Assembly (NCBI RefSeq): GCF_000294655.1
Contig: NZ_CAHP01000028.1
Span: 86,587-150,586, forward strand
Reading direction: 5' to 3'
From: Magnetospirillum molischianum DSM 120
Lineage (GTDB): Bacteria; Pseudomonadota; Alphaproteobacteria; Rhodospirillales; Magnetospirillaceae
DNA: 64,000 nucleotides
The position numbers were made by a program, and so were the translations under genes. Shown in pieces: positions 50,057 to 58,869 of this stretch (positions are counted from its first letter, which is position 1; each line of letters begins with the position of its first letter). The notes beneath the pieces were generated by a model. It was not told the DNA's origin, made no database searches, and worked only from the letters and a program-made list of their open reading frames with translations.

Positions 50057-52114
50057 ATGGGCAGAATTACGCGGCGGTACGATATCCTTTTGACGGCGCT
50101 GTTATTTCTGCTCGCCATTCCAGCCCAATATCATGAATGGTTTGCCCTGCTGGAGGATCAGACTCTCTCTTTCCGCCACCAGATTCGACTGGTCTATGGC
50201 GAGGGCCGTGGACAGGTTTTGTCGCACGATATCGTTCTGGTGAATGTCGATGAAACCTTCTTCAAGGCTTACAAGAGCTTCCCTCTGCGTCGCAGCGATA
50301 TCGCCGCCATTGTCACCAATCTTAAGGCGTTGGGCGCGCGAGTGATCGCGGTCGATATGCTGATGGATTTCCCCAGTTCATATGGCGAGGATACGATCCT
50401 GGCCAAGGCGCTAGACGCGGCCGGAAACACCCTGCTGGTCGCCCAAGCCGAGTTCAAGAACGGCCGTTTTTCCGGGATAAACTTGCCGACGTCGTTACTC
50501 GACGAAGCTTCTGTCAGTGGCTACACCAATATCCAGTCAACCAATCGGCTTGTTACCACCCTGTCCCGGCTGACGGTTCATCCCGAATTGACCGGCGAAC
50601 GTGGTGGCTGGCCGTTCGCGGTGGCGGCGGCGGCGATGTATCTGGGTGTCGAACCTAAGTTGGAGAACCGGATTCTCAGCCTGGGCGAGTTGCGGGTGCC
50701 GCTTGATCACCGCAACAATCTGCTGATCGATTTCCCCCCCCTGCCAACCGGAATCCGCTTTCTCAGTCAATCAGCGGGGATCAGTGCGCTTGAATTCCTA
50801 GATATTTCGGCCTTGGACGAATCCGAACGGGCTGAACTGGAAGCCTGGGTCAAGGATCGGGTCGTTCTGATCGGCGATACCTCAGAAGTGTCGCATGACT
50901 GGTTCGATACGCCGGTTGGCATGGTCTACGGGGTCGAGATCATTGCCGATACCCTCAGCACCATCTTGAAGGGGGGGCGATTACAGGCGGTATCGCCCGA
51001 AATCGCCGCCATCATTCCCGTCGTCTTGCTGCTGGCGATGATCGCTCTGTCGCTGCTGCCCCGACCGCTGGGGCGTGGACTCTGTGTGGTGGGGTTGGGA
51101 TCTGGCTATGTCGTGCTCGCGACGGTGCTGTATGTCCGCCAGGGGATGGTGTTGCCGGTTTCCTATGTCGTCGTGGCAATCGTTCTTAGTTATCTGCTGA
51201 TTGAGTTCCGCCAGTATGCGGTCGAACGGGCGCAAAGGCAGAGGATCGCCCGCACCTTCGGTCAGTATATTCCGCCCGAACTGGTTGCGGAGATGAGCCG
51301 CAGCGACCTCGATGTCGAGATCGGTGGCGAAAGCCGCGAGATGACGGTGCTGTTCTCTGACGTACGCGGCTTCACCACGATCTCGGAAGGGTTGGCACCA
51401 CAAGATCTGGTGATGCTGATGAATGCGTTCCTTAGCCCGATGACCAGCGTGATCCACGAACATCGCGGGACAATTGATAAATATATGGGTGATGCAGTCA
51501 TGGCGTTTTGGGGGGCGCCGCTGCACGATTCCGATCATGCCCGTCATGCCGTCGAAGCTGCGTTGGCGATGGTGCGCAAGGTGGAGGCGCTGCGCGACGA
51601 TTTCGTCGCTCGCGGTTGGAGGCCGATCAAAGTCGGGATCGGCCTGAACACCGGGACGATGAATGTGGGCAACATGGGATCGGATTTCCGTGTGGCCTAT
51701 ACCGTGCTGGGGGATGCGGTAAATCTTGGTTCGCGCGTTGAAAGCCTGACCAAGAAATACGGCGTCGATCTGATGGTCACGGAATACACCCAGAACGCGG
51801 TTCCCGGTCTGATTAGTCGCGAGATCGACTTGGTTCGGGTCAAGGGGAAGGACATGCCGGTGCGGCTGTTCGAGCCGTTGGGCTTTGAAGAGGACATCGA
51901 CGACGAGACCCGAGACCGGCTGTCGCGCCATCTCGATGCATTGGCCCTGTATCGCGCCGGGAAGTGGGATGCGGCGGAGTCGGCTTTCGAGAGGCTGGCC
52001 GCGCTCGAACCGGGACGGCTGATTTATCGCATTCATCTCGACCGCATTGCCTATTTCAAACACACCCCTCCCGCGGATGGGTGGGATGGGGTGTATACCC
52101 ATCAAGAGAAGTAG
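50057..52114 (+). CDS. CHASE2-domain transmembrane adenylate cyclase
   Basis: 685 residues from ATG 50057 (GGAGG upstream; a GTG sits one codon before). An N-terminal helix is followed by a periplasmic CHASE2 domain (about 30-310, with D-I-V-L-V-N-V-D-E and V-I-A-V-D-M-L). Three closely spaced helices (about 315-385) come next, then a cytoplasmic class III cyclase domain. Metal aspartates are in F-S-D-V-R-G-F-T (Asp435) and G-D-A-V-M-A-F-W-G (Asp479). K-Y-M-G-D, T-V-L-G-D-A-V-N and S-R-V-E supply base-selecting and transition-state residues, so it should be active and probably makes cAMP. A short C-terminal TPR-like tail follows. It would turn a periplasmic signal into cyclic nucleotide. The TPR-CHAT gene starts 22 bases after its stop. 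Confidence 0.92.
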   Translation: MGRITRRYDILLTALLFLLAIPAQYHEWFALLEDQTLSFRHQIRLVYGEGRGQVLSHDIVLVNVDETFFKAYKSFPLRRSDIAAIVTNLKALGARVIAVDMLMDFPSSYGEDTILAKALDAAGNTLLVAQAEFKNGRFSGINLPTSLLDEASVSGYTNIQSTNRLVTTLSRLTVHPELTGERGGWPFAVAAAAMYLGVEPKLENRILSLGELRVPLDHRNNLLIDFPPLPTGIRFLSQSAGISALEFLDISALDESERAELEAWVKDRVVLIGDTSEVSHDWFDTPVGMVYGVEIIADTLSTILKGGRLQAVSPEIAAIIPVVLLLAMIALSLLPRPLGRGLCVVGLGSGYVVLATVLYVRQGMVLPVSYVVVAIVLSYLLIEFRQYAVERAQRQRIARTFGQYIPPELVAEMSRSDLDVEIGGESREMTVLFSDVRGFTTISEGLAPQDLVMLMNAFLSPMTSVIHEHRGTIDKYMGDAVMAFWGAPLHDSDHARHAVEAALAMVRKVEALRDDFVARGWRPIKVGIGLNTGTMNVGNMGSDFRVAYTVLGDAVNLGSRVESLTKKYGVDLMVTEYTQNAVPGLISREIDLVRVKGKDMPVRLFEPLGFEEDIDDETRDRLSRHLDALALYRAGKWDAAESAFERLAALEPGRLIYRIHLDRIAYFKHTPPADGWDGVYTHQEK

Positions 52115-52136
52115 GGTCGGGGGAGGGAAGACCGCG

Positions 52137-55100
52137 ATGCGGCGTGGTGCGATCGGTTCGGCTTGGGGGGGCGCTGTCCTGGCGTCTGTTCTGTGGGCCG
52201 CGTCGGCTTGGGCTGTTGGGGTGGATGAGGCGATTGTCGAGGCTCGGCAGGCGTTTGCAGCCGGTCGCGTCGCCGACGTGGTAAGGCTGGACGACGAGAT
52301 TTCCCGCCTGCGCGAGGTTTTTCCCGCCTGGGTCGCCGAGACGCAGGCGGCGGTCTCGGAGGTTCCGGCGGCCAAGCAGCGGGCGGCGGCGCTGTGGAAA
52401 CGGGTTCACCAGAAAGCGATCATTGCGGCTGGCGCGGGCGATCTGGCCAACGCGGTTGAGGCTGCGCGTCAGGCTGTATCGCTGTCCCGCGACAATCTGG
52501 GCGACGGCCATTTCGCCACGATCGTCAGTCTGAGCGATCTGGCCGCGTTGCAGCATTTGGGGGGTGAAGTCGAAGCTGCTGAGACGTCTTATCGTCAGGC
52601 GATTGTTTTGTCGCGGGCATCGTTGGGGGCTGGCCATCCAGAGACACTGAAGCTGTATCTAGGGCTGTCCCGTCTATACCGCGATCAGCTTCGCCTGGAA
52701 TCGGTGGCTTCACTTTTGACCGAGGCAGTCGCCGCCTCGACCGAAGCACTGGGAGCTGGCCATCCGCAGACTCTATCGCTGGCCTTTGCTTTGGCCAACG
52801 CCCGGATCGACCGGGGCAAAACGACCGAGGCCGGGGCTGGGCTTGACGAGCTTTGCGTCGTTGCCGCCCGCACTTACGGCGATGTCCACCCCAATTTCGC
52901 CCATTGTCTGGCCTTGCAGGGGGCTGTGAAATATCGGCGGGGCGAGTTTGCCGCTGCCAGCACGTTGTTCGAGCGGGCGATTGCGATACAGGCGGCGGCT
53001 CTTCCCGTATCCGACCCTCTAGCGCTGGCGACGAGGCTCCAGGCTGCTGCGGCGTATCACCGTCAGGGGCGGTTGTCCGATGCGCGGACGTCCCAGGAAA
53101 GCGTGATCCGCGATAGTGCCGCCGGAGATCTGGAGAGCCTGCTCGCGGCAAAGGGCGATCTGGCCGATATCCTCAACGATCTGGGCGAATACGCCGCCGC
53201 CGAGGCGACCGCCCGTGAGGTGCTTGATCGGCAGACGGTGCGGCTGGGTCCAGGCCATCCCTCTACCCTGGCCGCGCTATCGTCGTTGGCCAGCATTCTG
53301 CGTCGTCAGGGGCATCTTCTCGAAGCGGAAATGTTGTTCGACAGCGTTTTGCAGCGTTATCGCAATACGCTGGGTGATGACCATCCCGCGACGGTGGTTG
53401 CTGTTAATAATCTTGGCGAGATCCTTGAAAAGGAAGGGCATTACGACCGCGCCGAGCCAGTTTTGCGCACAGCGCTTGAGTCTAGTCGTCTGGCGTTCGG
53501 CGAGAACCATCCCACCACGATGGCGACGATGAACAATCTGGCTCTGCTTTATGAAAGTCAGGGGGTGTTCGATAAGGCCGAGCCGCTTTATCAGGGTGTG
53601 ATCGCGGTGTTTTCCCGCACGATTGGCCCCAAACATCCCGACACTATCGCCAGCATCAACAATCTTGCCTATCTGTACATGCTGAAGGGCGAGCCTGAGC
53701 GGGCGGCGGCGATGTTTCGTGAGGTTTACGAGTCCTGGGCAGATACCTATGGTCCTCGCCACCAAAACACCCTGAAGGCGCTGAACAATCTGGCCCGCGC
53801 TCAACACGCCCAGGGCAAACTGAAGGAAGCCGAGGCCACCTTTGACAAGGCTCTGGCCGGGCGGCGTGCCACCTTGGGCGACCGACATATCGACACGTTG
53901 CGTTCGATGCACGACTTGGCCGCGCTTTACCGCACGACCCAGCGGTTGTCCGAGGCCGAGATCCTGCTGAAGAAGACCTTGGCCGGTGACGAGGCAGCGC
54001 TGGGGCCAAATCATCCCTATACCTTTGAGACAATGAATACTTTGGCGATGGTGCAGGAGGATCGCGACGAGAAGGCTGCGGCGGTTGAGACGCGCCATCT
54101 GACCTTTCTGCGCCGAACCGAATTCTTCGGCCGGGTGTTACCCGTTACCGGAGACAATGCACGTGAGGGGTATGTCCGTCTGCATGCCCCGGAATATTCT
54201 GCCTATGTCGCGTTGCTGGCTCGGCAGAACGATGCCGCTGCGGCCCGGTTGCTGCTGGAAGCCAGCCTGAACCGCAAAGGACTGCTGCTGAAGGTCGCGT
54301 CGGAAAGCCAGCAGATCGCCCGGCTGGCCCGCGATCCGGAATTGACCCGTCTGGCGGCCGAGCTAACGGACGTGCGCAAGCGTCTGGCGGCGCTAACCTT
54401 GTCTGGCCCAACGGCTGAGACCCGCGAGAATCATATCGAGATCGTCAATGGTTTGGAAAATCGCGTCAATCAACTCCAGGGCGCGCTGGGCCGAGCCAGC
54501 CAGAAATTTCGTCGTTCCGTCGCGGAGATTTCGTCCGAAGATCTGAGACAGGCGCTGCCCAACGACGCTGCGCTGGTGGATTTTGTGATCTACGGCGAAG
54601 CGGGACGGCAGAAGATGGCGGCTGCTGTCCTACGCAAAGAGGGGGATAGCCCGGTTTTCACGCTGGTTCGTTTCGAGGATCCCGTTCTCATCGATGCGGC
54701 GGTGACCAAATACCGTGCCGTGATCCAGGACGAGGATGCCGAGATCGACGACCTTCAGGACGCGGGCGAGGCCGTTGCACGTCTAGTTTGGCAACCGCTT
54801 GAATCTGCGTTGGGCGGGCGCAAACAGGTTTACGTGGTGCCGGACGGGCTTCTCAATATCCTTCCTTTCACCGCCCTGGTTCAGAAGAACCGGAAATATC
54901 TGATCGAATCGGTCGATCTGCATATGCTGACCTCCAGCCGCGATCTGTTGCCGATGCCCACCGGAACGACGAAGGGGTATCTGATCGATGCCGGTCCCGA
55001 TTACAACACCGACGCTGTGGTGGGGCGCGACATCCTCGATCAGGCTCGCTCGCGTTCAACTGGCGCTGCCGATCTTCAGGCGTCGGTACGGGGGCTGTCG

Positions 55101-55790
55101 GGCCTGCGCAACCTCCGTTTCGATCCACTACCAGGGGCCGAGCGCGAGGGAAAACTGATCCAGCGAGCCGTCGAGGGGCAGGGCAAGCCAGCCACGGTTT
55201 ATTCCGGTGCCGATGCTCAGGAAAAGACTCTGCGCGGACTGGAACAACCGCCCGAGGTGTTGCACATCGCGACCCACGGCTTTTTCCTGAAGCCAGACGA
55301 TTCTTTACGTAAACGTCTACTCAAGCTCCAGCGCTCCAGTGATTTTCAGGTGCCGCCGCCTGGCGATAATCCTTTGTTACGGTCCGGTTTAGCCTTTGCC
55401 GGAATCAATTCCAACGCCCAGGTGCTGGGCGAGATCGACACGGACAATGACGGGATTCTGACCGCGCTGGAGGTGCTGGGACTGGACCTTAGCGGTACCC
55501 GCCTTGCCATCCTGTCGGCGTGCGAAACCGGTTTGGGAGAGGTGCACGAGGGCGAGGGGGTGTATGGCCTGCGCCGTGCCTTTCAGGAGGCCGGAGTCCA
55601 GTCGGTTGTGTCCTCGCTGTGGGACGTCAGCGATGCTGGGACTCAGACTCTGATGACGGCTCTTTATAAACGGCTGCTTGCTGGCAAAACTCCCCATGAC
55701 GCGCTCCACGAGGCTCAGTTGGAAATGCTCGGAACGTCTCAATGGAGCAATCCGTACATCTGGTCAGCCTTCTCCATGGTCGGCAGCTGA
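52137..55790 (+). CDS. Exported TPR-CHAT protein, putative caspase-like peptidase
   Basis: 1217 residues from ATG 52137, with GGGGGAGGG upstream. A signal peptide (A-V-L-A-S-V-L-W-A-A-S-A-W-A) opens it. From about residue 90 to 680 there are about a dozen kinesin-light-chain-type TPR units with the repeated L-G-x-x-H-P-x-T-x form. A coiled segment (about 720-830) leads to a C-terminal CHAT domain. The catalytic dyad looks intact: His1047 in I-A-T-H-G-F-F and Cys1129 in L-S-A-C-E-T-G. G-E-G-V-Y-G-L-R-R-A-F and S-L-W-D-V-S-D follow. CHAT domains belong to the caspase/separase clan; some TPR-CHAT proteins are proven proteases, such as Csx29. Here the protein is exported, so its substrate should be in the envelope. 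The link with the cyclase is inferred from proximity. Confidence 0.9.
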   Translation: MRRGAIGSAWGGAVLASVLWAASAWAVGVDEAIVEARQAFAAGRVADVVRLDDEISRLREVFPAWVAETQAAVSEVPAAKQRAAALWKRVHQKAIIAAGAGDLANAVEAARQAVSLSRDNLGDGHFATIVSLSDLAALQHLGGEVEAAETSYRQAIVLSRASLGAGHPETLKLYLGLSRLYRDQLRLESVASLLTEAVAASTEALGAGHPQTLSLAFALANARIDRGKTTEAGAGLDELCVVAARTYGDVHPNFAHCLALQGAVKYRRGEFAAASTLFERAIAIQAAALPVSDPLALATRLQAAAAYHRQGRLSDARTSQESVIRDSAAGDLESLLAAKGDLADILNDLGEYAAAEATAREVLDRQTVRLGPGHPSTLAALSSLASILRRQGHLLEAEMLFDSVLQRYRNTLGDDHPATVVAVNNLGEILEKEGHYDRAEPVLRTALESSRLAFGENHPTTMATMNNLALLYESQGVFDKAEPLYQGVIAVFSRTIGPKHPDTIASINNLAYLYMLKGEPERAAAMFREVYESWADTYGPRHQNTLKALNNLARAQHAQGKLKEAEATFDKALAGRRATLGDRHIDTLRSMHDLAALYRTTQRLSEAEILLKKTLAGDEAALGPNHPYTFETMNTLAMVQEDRDEKAAAVETRHLTFLRRTEFFGRVLPVTGDNAREGYVRLHAPEYSAYVALLARQNDAAAARLLLEASLNRKGLLLKVASESQQIARLARDPELTRLAAELTDVRKRLAALTLSGPTAETRENHIEIVNGLENRVNQLQGALGRASQKFRRSVAEISSEDLRQALPNDAALVDFVIYGEAGRQKMAAAVLRKEGDSPVFTLVRFEDPVLIDAAVTKYRAVIQDEDAEIDDLQDAGEAVARLVWQPLESALGGRKQVYVVPDGLLNILPFTALVQKNRKYLIESVDLHMLTSSRDLLPMPTGTTKGYLIDAGPDYNTDAVVGRDILDQARSRSTGAADLQASVRGLSGLRNLRFDPLPGAEREGKLIQRAVEGQGKPATVYSGADAQEKTLRGLEQPPEVLHIATHGFFLKPDDSLRKRLLKLQRSSDFQVPPPGDNPLLRSGLAFAGINSNAQVLGEIDTDNDGILTALEVLGLDLSGTRLAILSACETGLGEVHEGEGVYGLRRAFQEAGVQSVVSSLWDVSDAGTQTLMTALYKRLLAGKTPHDALHEAQLEMLGTSQWSNPYIWSAFSMVGS

Positions 55791-55817
55791 TGCGGAGCGA
55801 TGCCGGTGGGAAGCGGG

Positions 55818-56522
55818 TCAGTTCCCGACCAGTCGATAGCCGACGCCGTGGACGGTGAGGATGATCGCCGGATGGCGCGAGTCCGCTTCGATCTTGCGCC
55901 GCAATCGTCCGACCAGGACGTCGATAGTGCGGTCGATCACCGCTTCGCCATCGTGCTGGGTAAGATCAAGGAGCTGGTCGCGAGTCAGCGCCCGACCGGC
56001 ATTGCGAGCCAGGGCGGCCATCACGTCGAATTCCCCCCGTGTCAGGCGGACGTTCTCTCCTTTCGGGCAAAACAACTGGCGGGAATCGCAATCGAGCTTC
56101 CAGCCGGAAAAAGAATAAACGCCCGAGGCGGATCGTTCGGCAGCCATCGACGGCGCAACGCGGCGTTGCAGGTTGCGCACCCGCACGGCCAGTTCACGCG
56201 GGTTGAACGGCTTGGTAATGTAGTCGTCGGCACCGATCTCCAGCCCGACGATCCGGTCGGTTTCGTCCTGGCGCGAGGTGACGAGGATGATTCCGACCGA
56301 CGATTTTGCTCGTAATTCTCGGGCCAGGATCAGCCCGCTTTCATCTGGCAGATTGATATCGAGCAGCACCACATCGGGAATTGCGCGGGCGACCATTGCC
56401 TTCATGTCGCGCGCATCACTGGCTTCGCTGACCTGAAAACCTTCGGCTTGCATATAGGCCGCCAGCTTGCTTCGGGTTACCGGGTCGTCTTCGACGATCA
56501 GGACGTGAGCTTTGGCCTGCAC
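55818..56522 (-). CDS. OmpR-family response regulator
   Basis: 234 residues. The receiver has L-I-V-E-D-D-P, the phospho-Asp in V-L-L-D-I-N-L-P and Lys in I-T-K-P-F-N-P. The winged-helix output domain has L-T-R-G-E-F-D-V-M and R-T-I-D-V-L-V-G-R-L-R-R-K, ending V-H-G-V-G-Y-R-L-V, as in the TorR/ArcA group. It converges on the TPR-CHAT gene (27 bases) and diverges from a membrane protein with a kinase-type ATPase domain. It may be paired with that protein and control the cluster (inference). Confidence 0.94.
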   Translation of the reverse strand: MQAKAHVLIVEDDPVTRSKLAAYMQAEGFQVSEASDARDMKAMVARAIPDVVLLDINLPDESGLILARELRAKSSVGIILVTSRQDETDRIVGLEIGADDYITKPFNPRELAVRVRNLQRRVAPSMAAERSASGVYSFSGWKLDCDSRQLFCPKGENVRLTRGEFDVMAALARNAGRALTRDQLLDLTQHDGEAVIDRTIDVLVGRLRRKIEADSRHPAIILTVHGVGYRLVGN

Positions 56523-56691
56523 GGCTTAAGTCTCCCTCAAAAGCATTCACGACTCATTTACATGCTATTGCCGATTAATTCAATCCTTGACCTAATTTCA
56601 TTAAGAATGATGTCATATAACGGTTGATATCTAATCGCTGGAAGGCAGGGCTAAACCGAGTCTACAACCATTGATTGTTAGCGGTGATATC
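56523..56691. promoter_or_regulatory. Divergent AT-rich promoter region
   Basis: 169 bases between the OmpR-type regulator and the divergent HATPase gene, clearly more AT-rich than the flanks, with TTGACC (56587-56592) and TATAAC (56616-56621) on the plus strand. Their 23-base spacing is too long for a standard sigma-70 promoter, so the elements may belong to separate sites. Confidence 0.35.
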
Positions 56692-57597
56692 ATGAACACT
56701 CATTCATCGGGACATGCAAGCAGACAAACCCTGGTGCGGCTGTTTCCTATTGTGGGTGCGCTTACGGTCGTGCTGGTCTGGTACGGTGGCGACGACGGAT
56801 TGGCCCGTGCTGACGGCCTGTTCCGGCTGTTTTCTGTAATGGGGCCGTTGATGAACCAGGCCGATTTCTCGCATGTGCTTTCGATCACGGTGCTTATTGT
56901 CGGCATAGCAGGAATGGGAATGGTCGTGACCAGTCTGCGTTGTCGTCAGCACCGCCTGGAAACATTGTTGCGAGGCCGGGAGTACGAGTTAGGGGCAGGG
57001 CATCCGCACCATCGCGCCGTCGATCTTAGCGGACTAGACGATGATGATCGTTTCCGTCTTGCTCAAGCGATAAATGGGGTGCGCCGGTTGAATAGTGCGA
57101 TGTCCGGTCGTGTCGTGCCCACATCGCCGTTACAAGCTATTGGGAGTGCGCGCCATCGTCTTTCGGATGTTATGGGCGAAGCCGATGTCGCCCTGATCAT
57201 CGATCCGTTGCCGGACATCATCGCCGAGCCGGAGGCGCTGACCGAGATTTTCAGTCGTTTGATCGGAAATGCCGTGCGCTTTCGTGTGCCGTCCAGGCGT
57301 CCGGTGGTTCATATCTCCGCCCTTCGTGACGGAGCGATGATTGCCTTTCGTATTCGTGATAACGGTTTGGGCATTGAACCCGCTCGGGCCGCCCGACTGT
57401 TCGAAATCTTCCGCCAATCCGGGGTAAGTGGAGAAACCATTGGCGCGGGGCTGTCGGCGGTGCGGCGTCTGGTCGAAGGAATGGGCGGCAAGATCTGGGT
57501 CGATCTGGTTCCGGGGCAGGAGGGAACAACCTTCGGCTTTACCCTGCCTGCGGCGACTCATCCGTCTCGCAGGCGGAACGATATCAAGCCGATGTGA
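56692..57597 (+). CDS. Membrane protein with histidine-kinase ATPase domain but no visible phospho-accepting His helix
   Basis: 301 residues from ATG 56692; a TTG seven codons upstream is an alternative. Two membrane helices (about 17-33 and 62-80) enclose a short periplasmic loop. After them comes a helix ending R-L-N-S-A-M-S-G that matches the second DHp helix of phytochrome-type kinases such as the 14422 gene product. The ATPase domain then has L-I-G-N-A-V-R-F (N-box), D-N-G-L-G-I (G1), L-F-E-I-F and G-A-G-L-S-A (G2). The first DHp helix with the H-D/E-L-R-x-P motif is absent. It could bind ATP but not autophosphorylate in the usual way. Possible roles: a phosphatase, an inhibitor, or a trans-acting partner of the divergent regulator. 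Confidence 0.75.
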   Translation: MNTHSSGHASRQTLVRLFPIVGALTVVLVWYGGDDGLARADGLFRLFSVMGPLMNQADFSHVLSITVLIVGIAGMGMVVTSLRCRQHRLETLLRGREYELGAGHPHHRAVDLSGLDDDDRFRLAQAINGVRRLNSAMSGRVVPTSPLQAIGSARHRLSDVMGEADVALIIDPLPDIIAEPEALTEIFSRLIGNAVRFRVPSRRPVVHISALRDGAMIAFRIRDNGLGIEPARAARLFEIFRQSGVSGETIGAGLSAVRRLVEGMGGKIWVDLVPGQEGTTFGFTLPAATHPSRRRNDIKPM

Positions 57598-57664
57598 TCG
57601 ACCTCAATGCCGCAAGGCGATGGAGACGGGAGCGGATCCCCACCCACCCCTATATTACCCGTGT

Positions 57665-58051
57665 TCAGCGGATCGGCGTCGAGGGGGGGACGAAGCCGAT
57701 CAGACGGTCGTTACCCTCGTTGTAGGGTTGCGCATAGCAGGTCGGGCGGGCCAGTGAGCTGTAGCAATAGATTTGCGGCGGCGGAGGCGGCTTGCCGATC
57801 CAGTCGCGACAATAAACCTCTCCGCGTTCGGCCCGCGGGCTTGAGCAATCTTTGTCGGTGATCCAGCCATAGATGTGATCGACAATGGATTTGTGCGTTC
57901 CCATCAGGCTGAGCGCTTCGAAATGCATGATGGTGAAGACATTGGGGAGAGGTTTTGGTGCCGTTCCTATTCCGGTTGGAGTCAAGTAATAACACCCCCC
58001 CAAAGGGAGGAGCAAAGCCAGCATCGCCAGGGGAACGCTTCTTGACACCAT
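57665..58051 (-). CDS. Conserved Cys-rich lipoprotein, function unknown
   Basis: 128 residues. The hydrophobic signal ends L-P-L-G-G-C-Y-Y, a lipobox. The start may be ATG 58051 or the GTG just after it, which has a better-spaced AGGGA. The mature part has L-M-G-T-H-K-S-I-V-D-H, G-W-I-T-D-K-D-C-S-S-P-R-A-E-R-G and Y-C-R-D, then I-Y-C-Y and P-T-C-Y-A-Q-P. The K-D-C-S-x-x-R-x-E-x-G-x-x-Y-C pattern recalls an uncharacterised alphaproteobacterial lipoprotein family. Four mature Cys besides the lipid Cys suggest two disulfides in the periplasm. Diverges from the thioredoxin-fold gene. Confidence 0.75.
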   Translation of the reverse strand: MVSRSVPLAMLALLLPLGGCYYLTPTGIGTAPKPLPNVFTIMHFEALSLMGTHKSIVDHIYGWITDKDCSSPRAERGEVYCRDWIGKPPPPPQIYCYSSLARPTCYAQPYNEGNDRLIGFVPPSTPIR

Positions 58052-58173
58052 TTCCCTGATCCCATCCAAAATAATCCCGTGTATTGTGATGGCGGATCGG
58101 TGCCGAATCAATGGGCAGTTTCTGCCGATGGCGGCGGCCGGACCCGACACGGAAACGACAGGAGGGCAGAACG

Positions 58174-58728
58174 ATGGCGGTAGAAACTCCGACAGGCAGC
58201 CTGGGGGCGGTGGCTACGGATTTCACGTTGCCCGGTACTGACGGACGAGTCTGGTCTTTGGCCGATATCTCTGGTCCACGTGGCACTCTGGTCGTGTTCA
58301 TGTGTAACCATTGCCCCTATGTCCTGGCGATCATCGACCGTCTGAACCGCGACGCCGCCGAACTGAAACGGCTGGGGATCGGGGTGGTGGGGATCAACGC
58401 CAACGATGCCGAAACCTATCCCGACGATTCATTCGACAACATGGTTACGTTTGCCCAGCGGCATGAGTTGGGTTTTCCTTACCTGCACGACGAATCGCAA
58501 CAGATCGCTCGTGCCTATGGCGCGGTGTGTACGCCGGACTTTTTCGGCTTCGACGCCGAGGGGGTGCTGCGTTATCGTGGCCGCCTTGATGCTTCGGAGC
58601 GGCAACCGGGGCCGGCTGATGCGCGCCGGGAACTGGTCGAAGCGATGCGCGAGATCGCCGATACCGGCAAAACTCCAGACGGGCAGATCCCCAGCATCGG
58701 TTGCTCGATCAAATGGCGGGCGGAGTAG
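58174..58728 (+). CDS. Thioredoxin-fold redoxin protein (AhpC/TSA-TlpA-like)
   Basis: 184 residues from ATG 58174, preceded by AGGAGG. No signal peptide. F-T-L-P-G-T-D-G and the redox motif M-C-N-H-C-P-Y-V (C-x-x-C) are the marks of the thioredoxin family often annotated as alkyl hydroperoxide reductase/thiol-specific antioxidant-like. V-C-T-P-D-F-F-G-F-D supplies the cis-Pro region. Its partner is unknown. It diverges from a disulfide-rich lipoprotein gene. Confidence 0.88.
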   Translation: MAVETPTGSLGAVATDFTLPGTDGRVWSLADISGPRGTLVVFMCNHCPYVLAIIDRLNRDAAELKRLGIGVVGINANDAETYPDDSFDNMVTFAQRHELGFPYLHDESQQIARAYGAVCTPDFFGFDAEGVLRYRGRLDASERQPGPADARRELVEAMREIADTGKTPDGQIPSIGCSIKWRAE

Positions 58729-58792
58729 GCCCCCGACGACGAGACGCGGAACGAACTCTGGCGATTAAGGCCATAAACATGTTAACCGGGGT

Positions 58793-58821
58793 TTGCCAAG
58801 ACCGCCGGTGCGGACTATGTT
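58793..58821 (+). promoter_or_regulatory. Candidate sigma-70 promoter for the yfgM-bamB-der genes
   Basis: TTGCCA (58793-58798), 17 bases, TATGTT (58816-58821), about 49 bases before the TTG start of the YfgM-like gene. Each box differs from consensus at two or fewer important positions. Confidence 0.45.
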
Positions 58822-58869
58822 ACGGCGCGGCCTATCCGTGCGCCGCCTTCCCCCCATGGAGAGTCTTTC

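Noticed and set aside
50981..52375. A 464-codon minus-strand frame over the cyclase and the start of the CHAT gene
   Set aside because: Composition is that of a reverse-complement shadow, and the plus-strand cyclase residues are all conserved.
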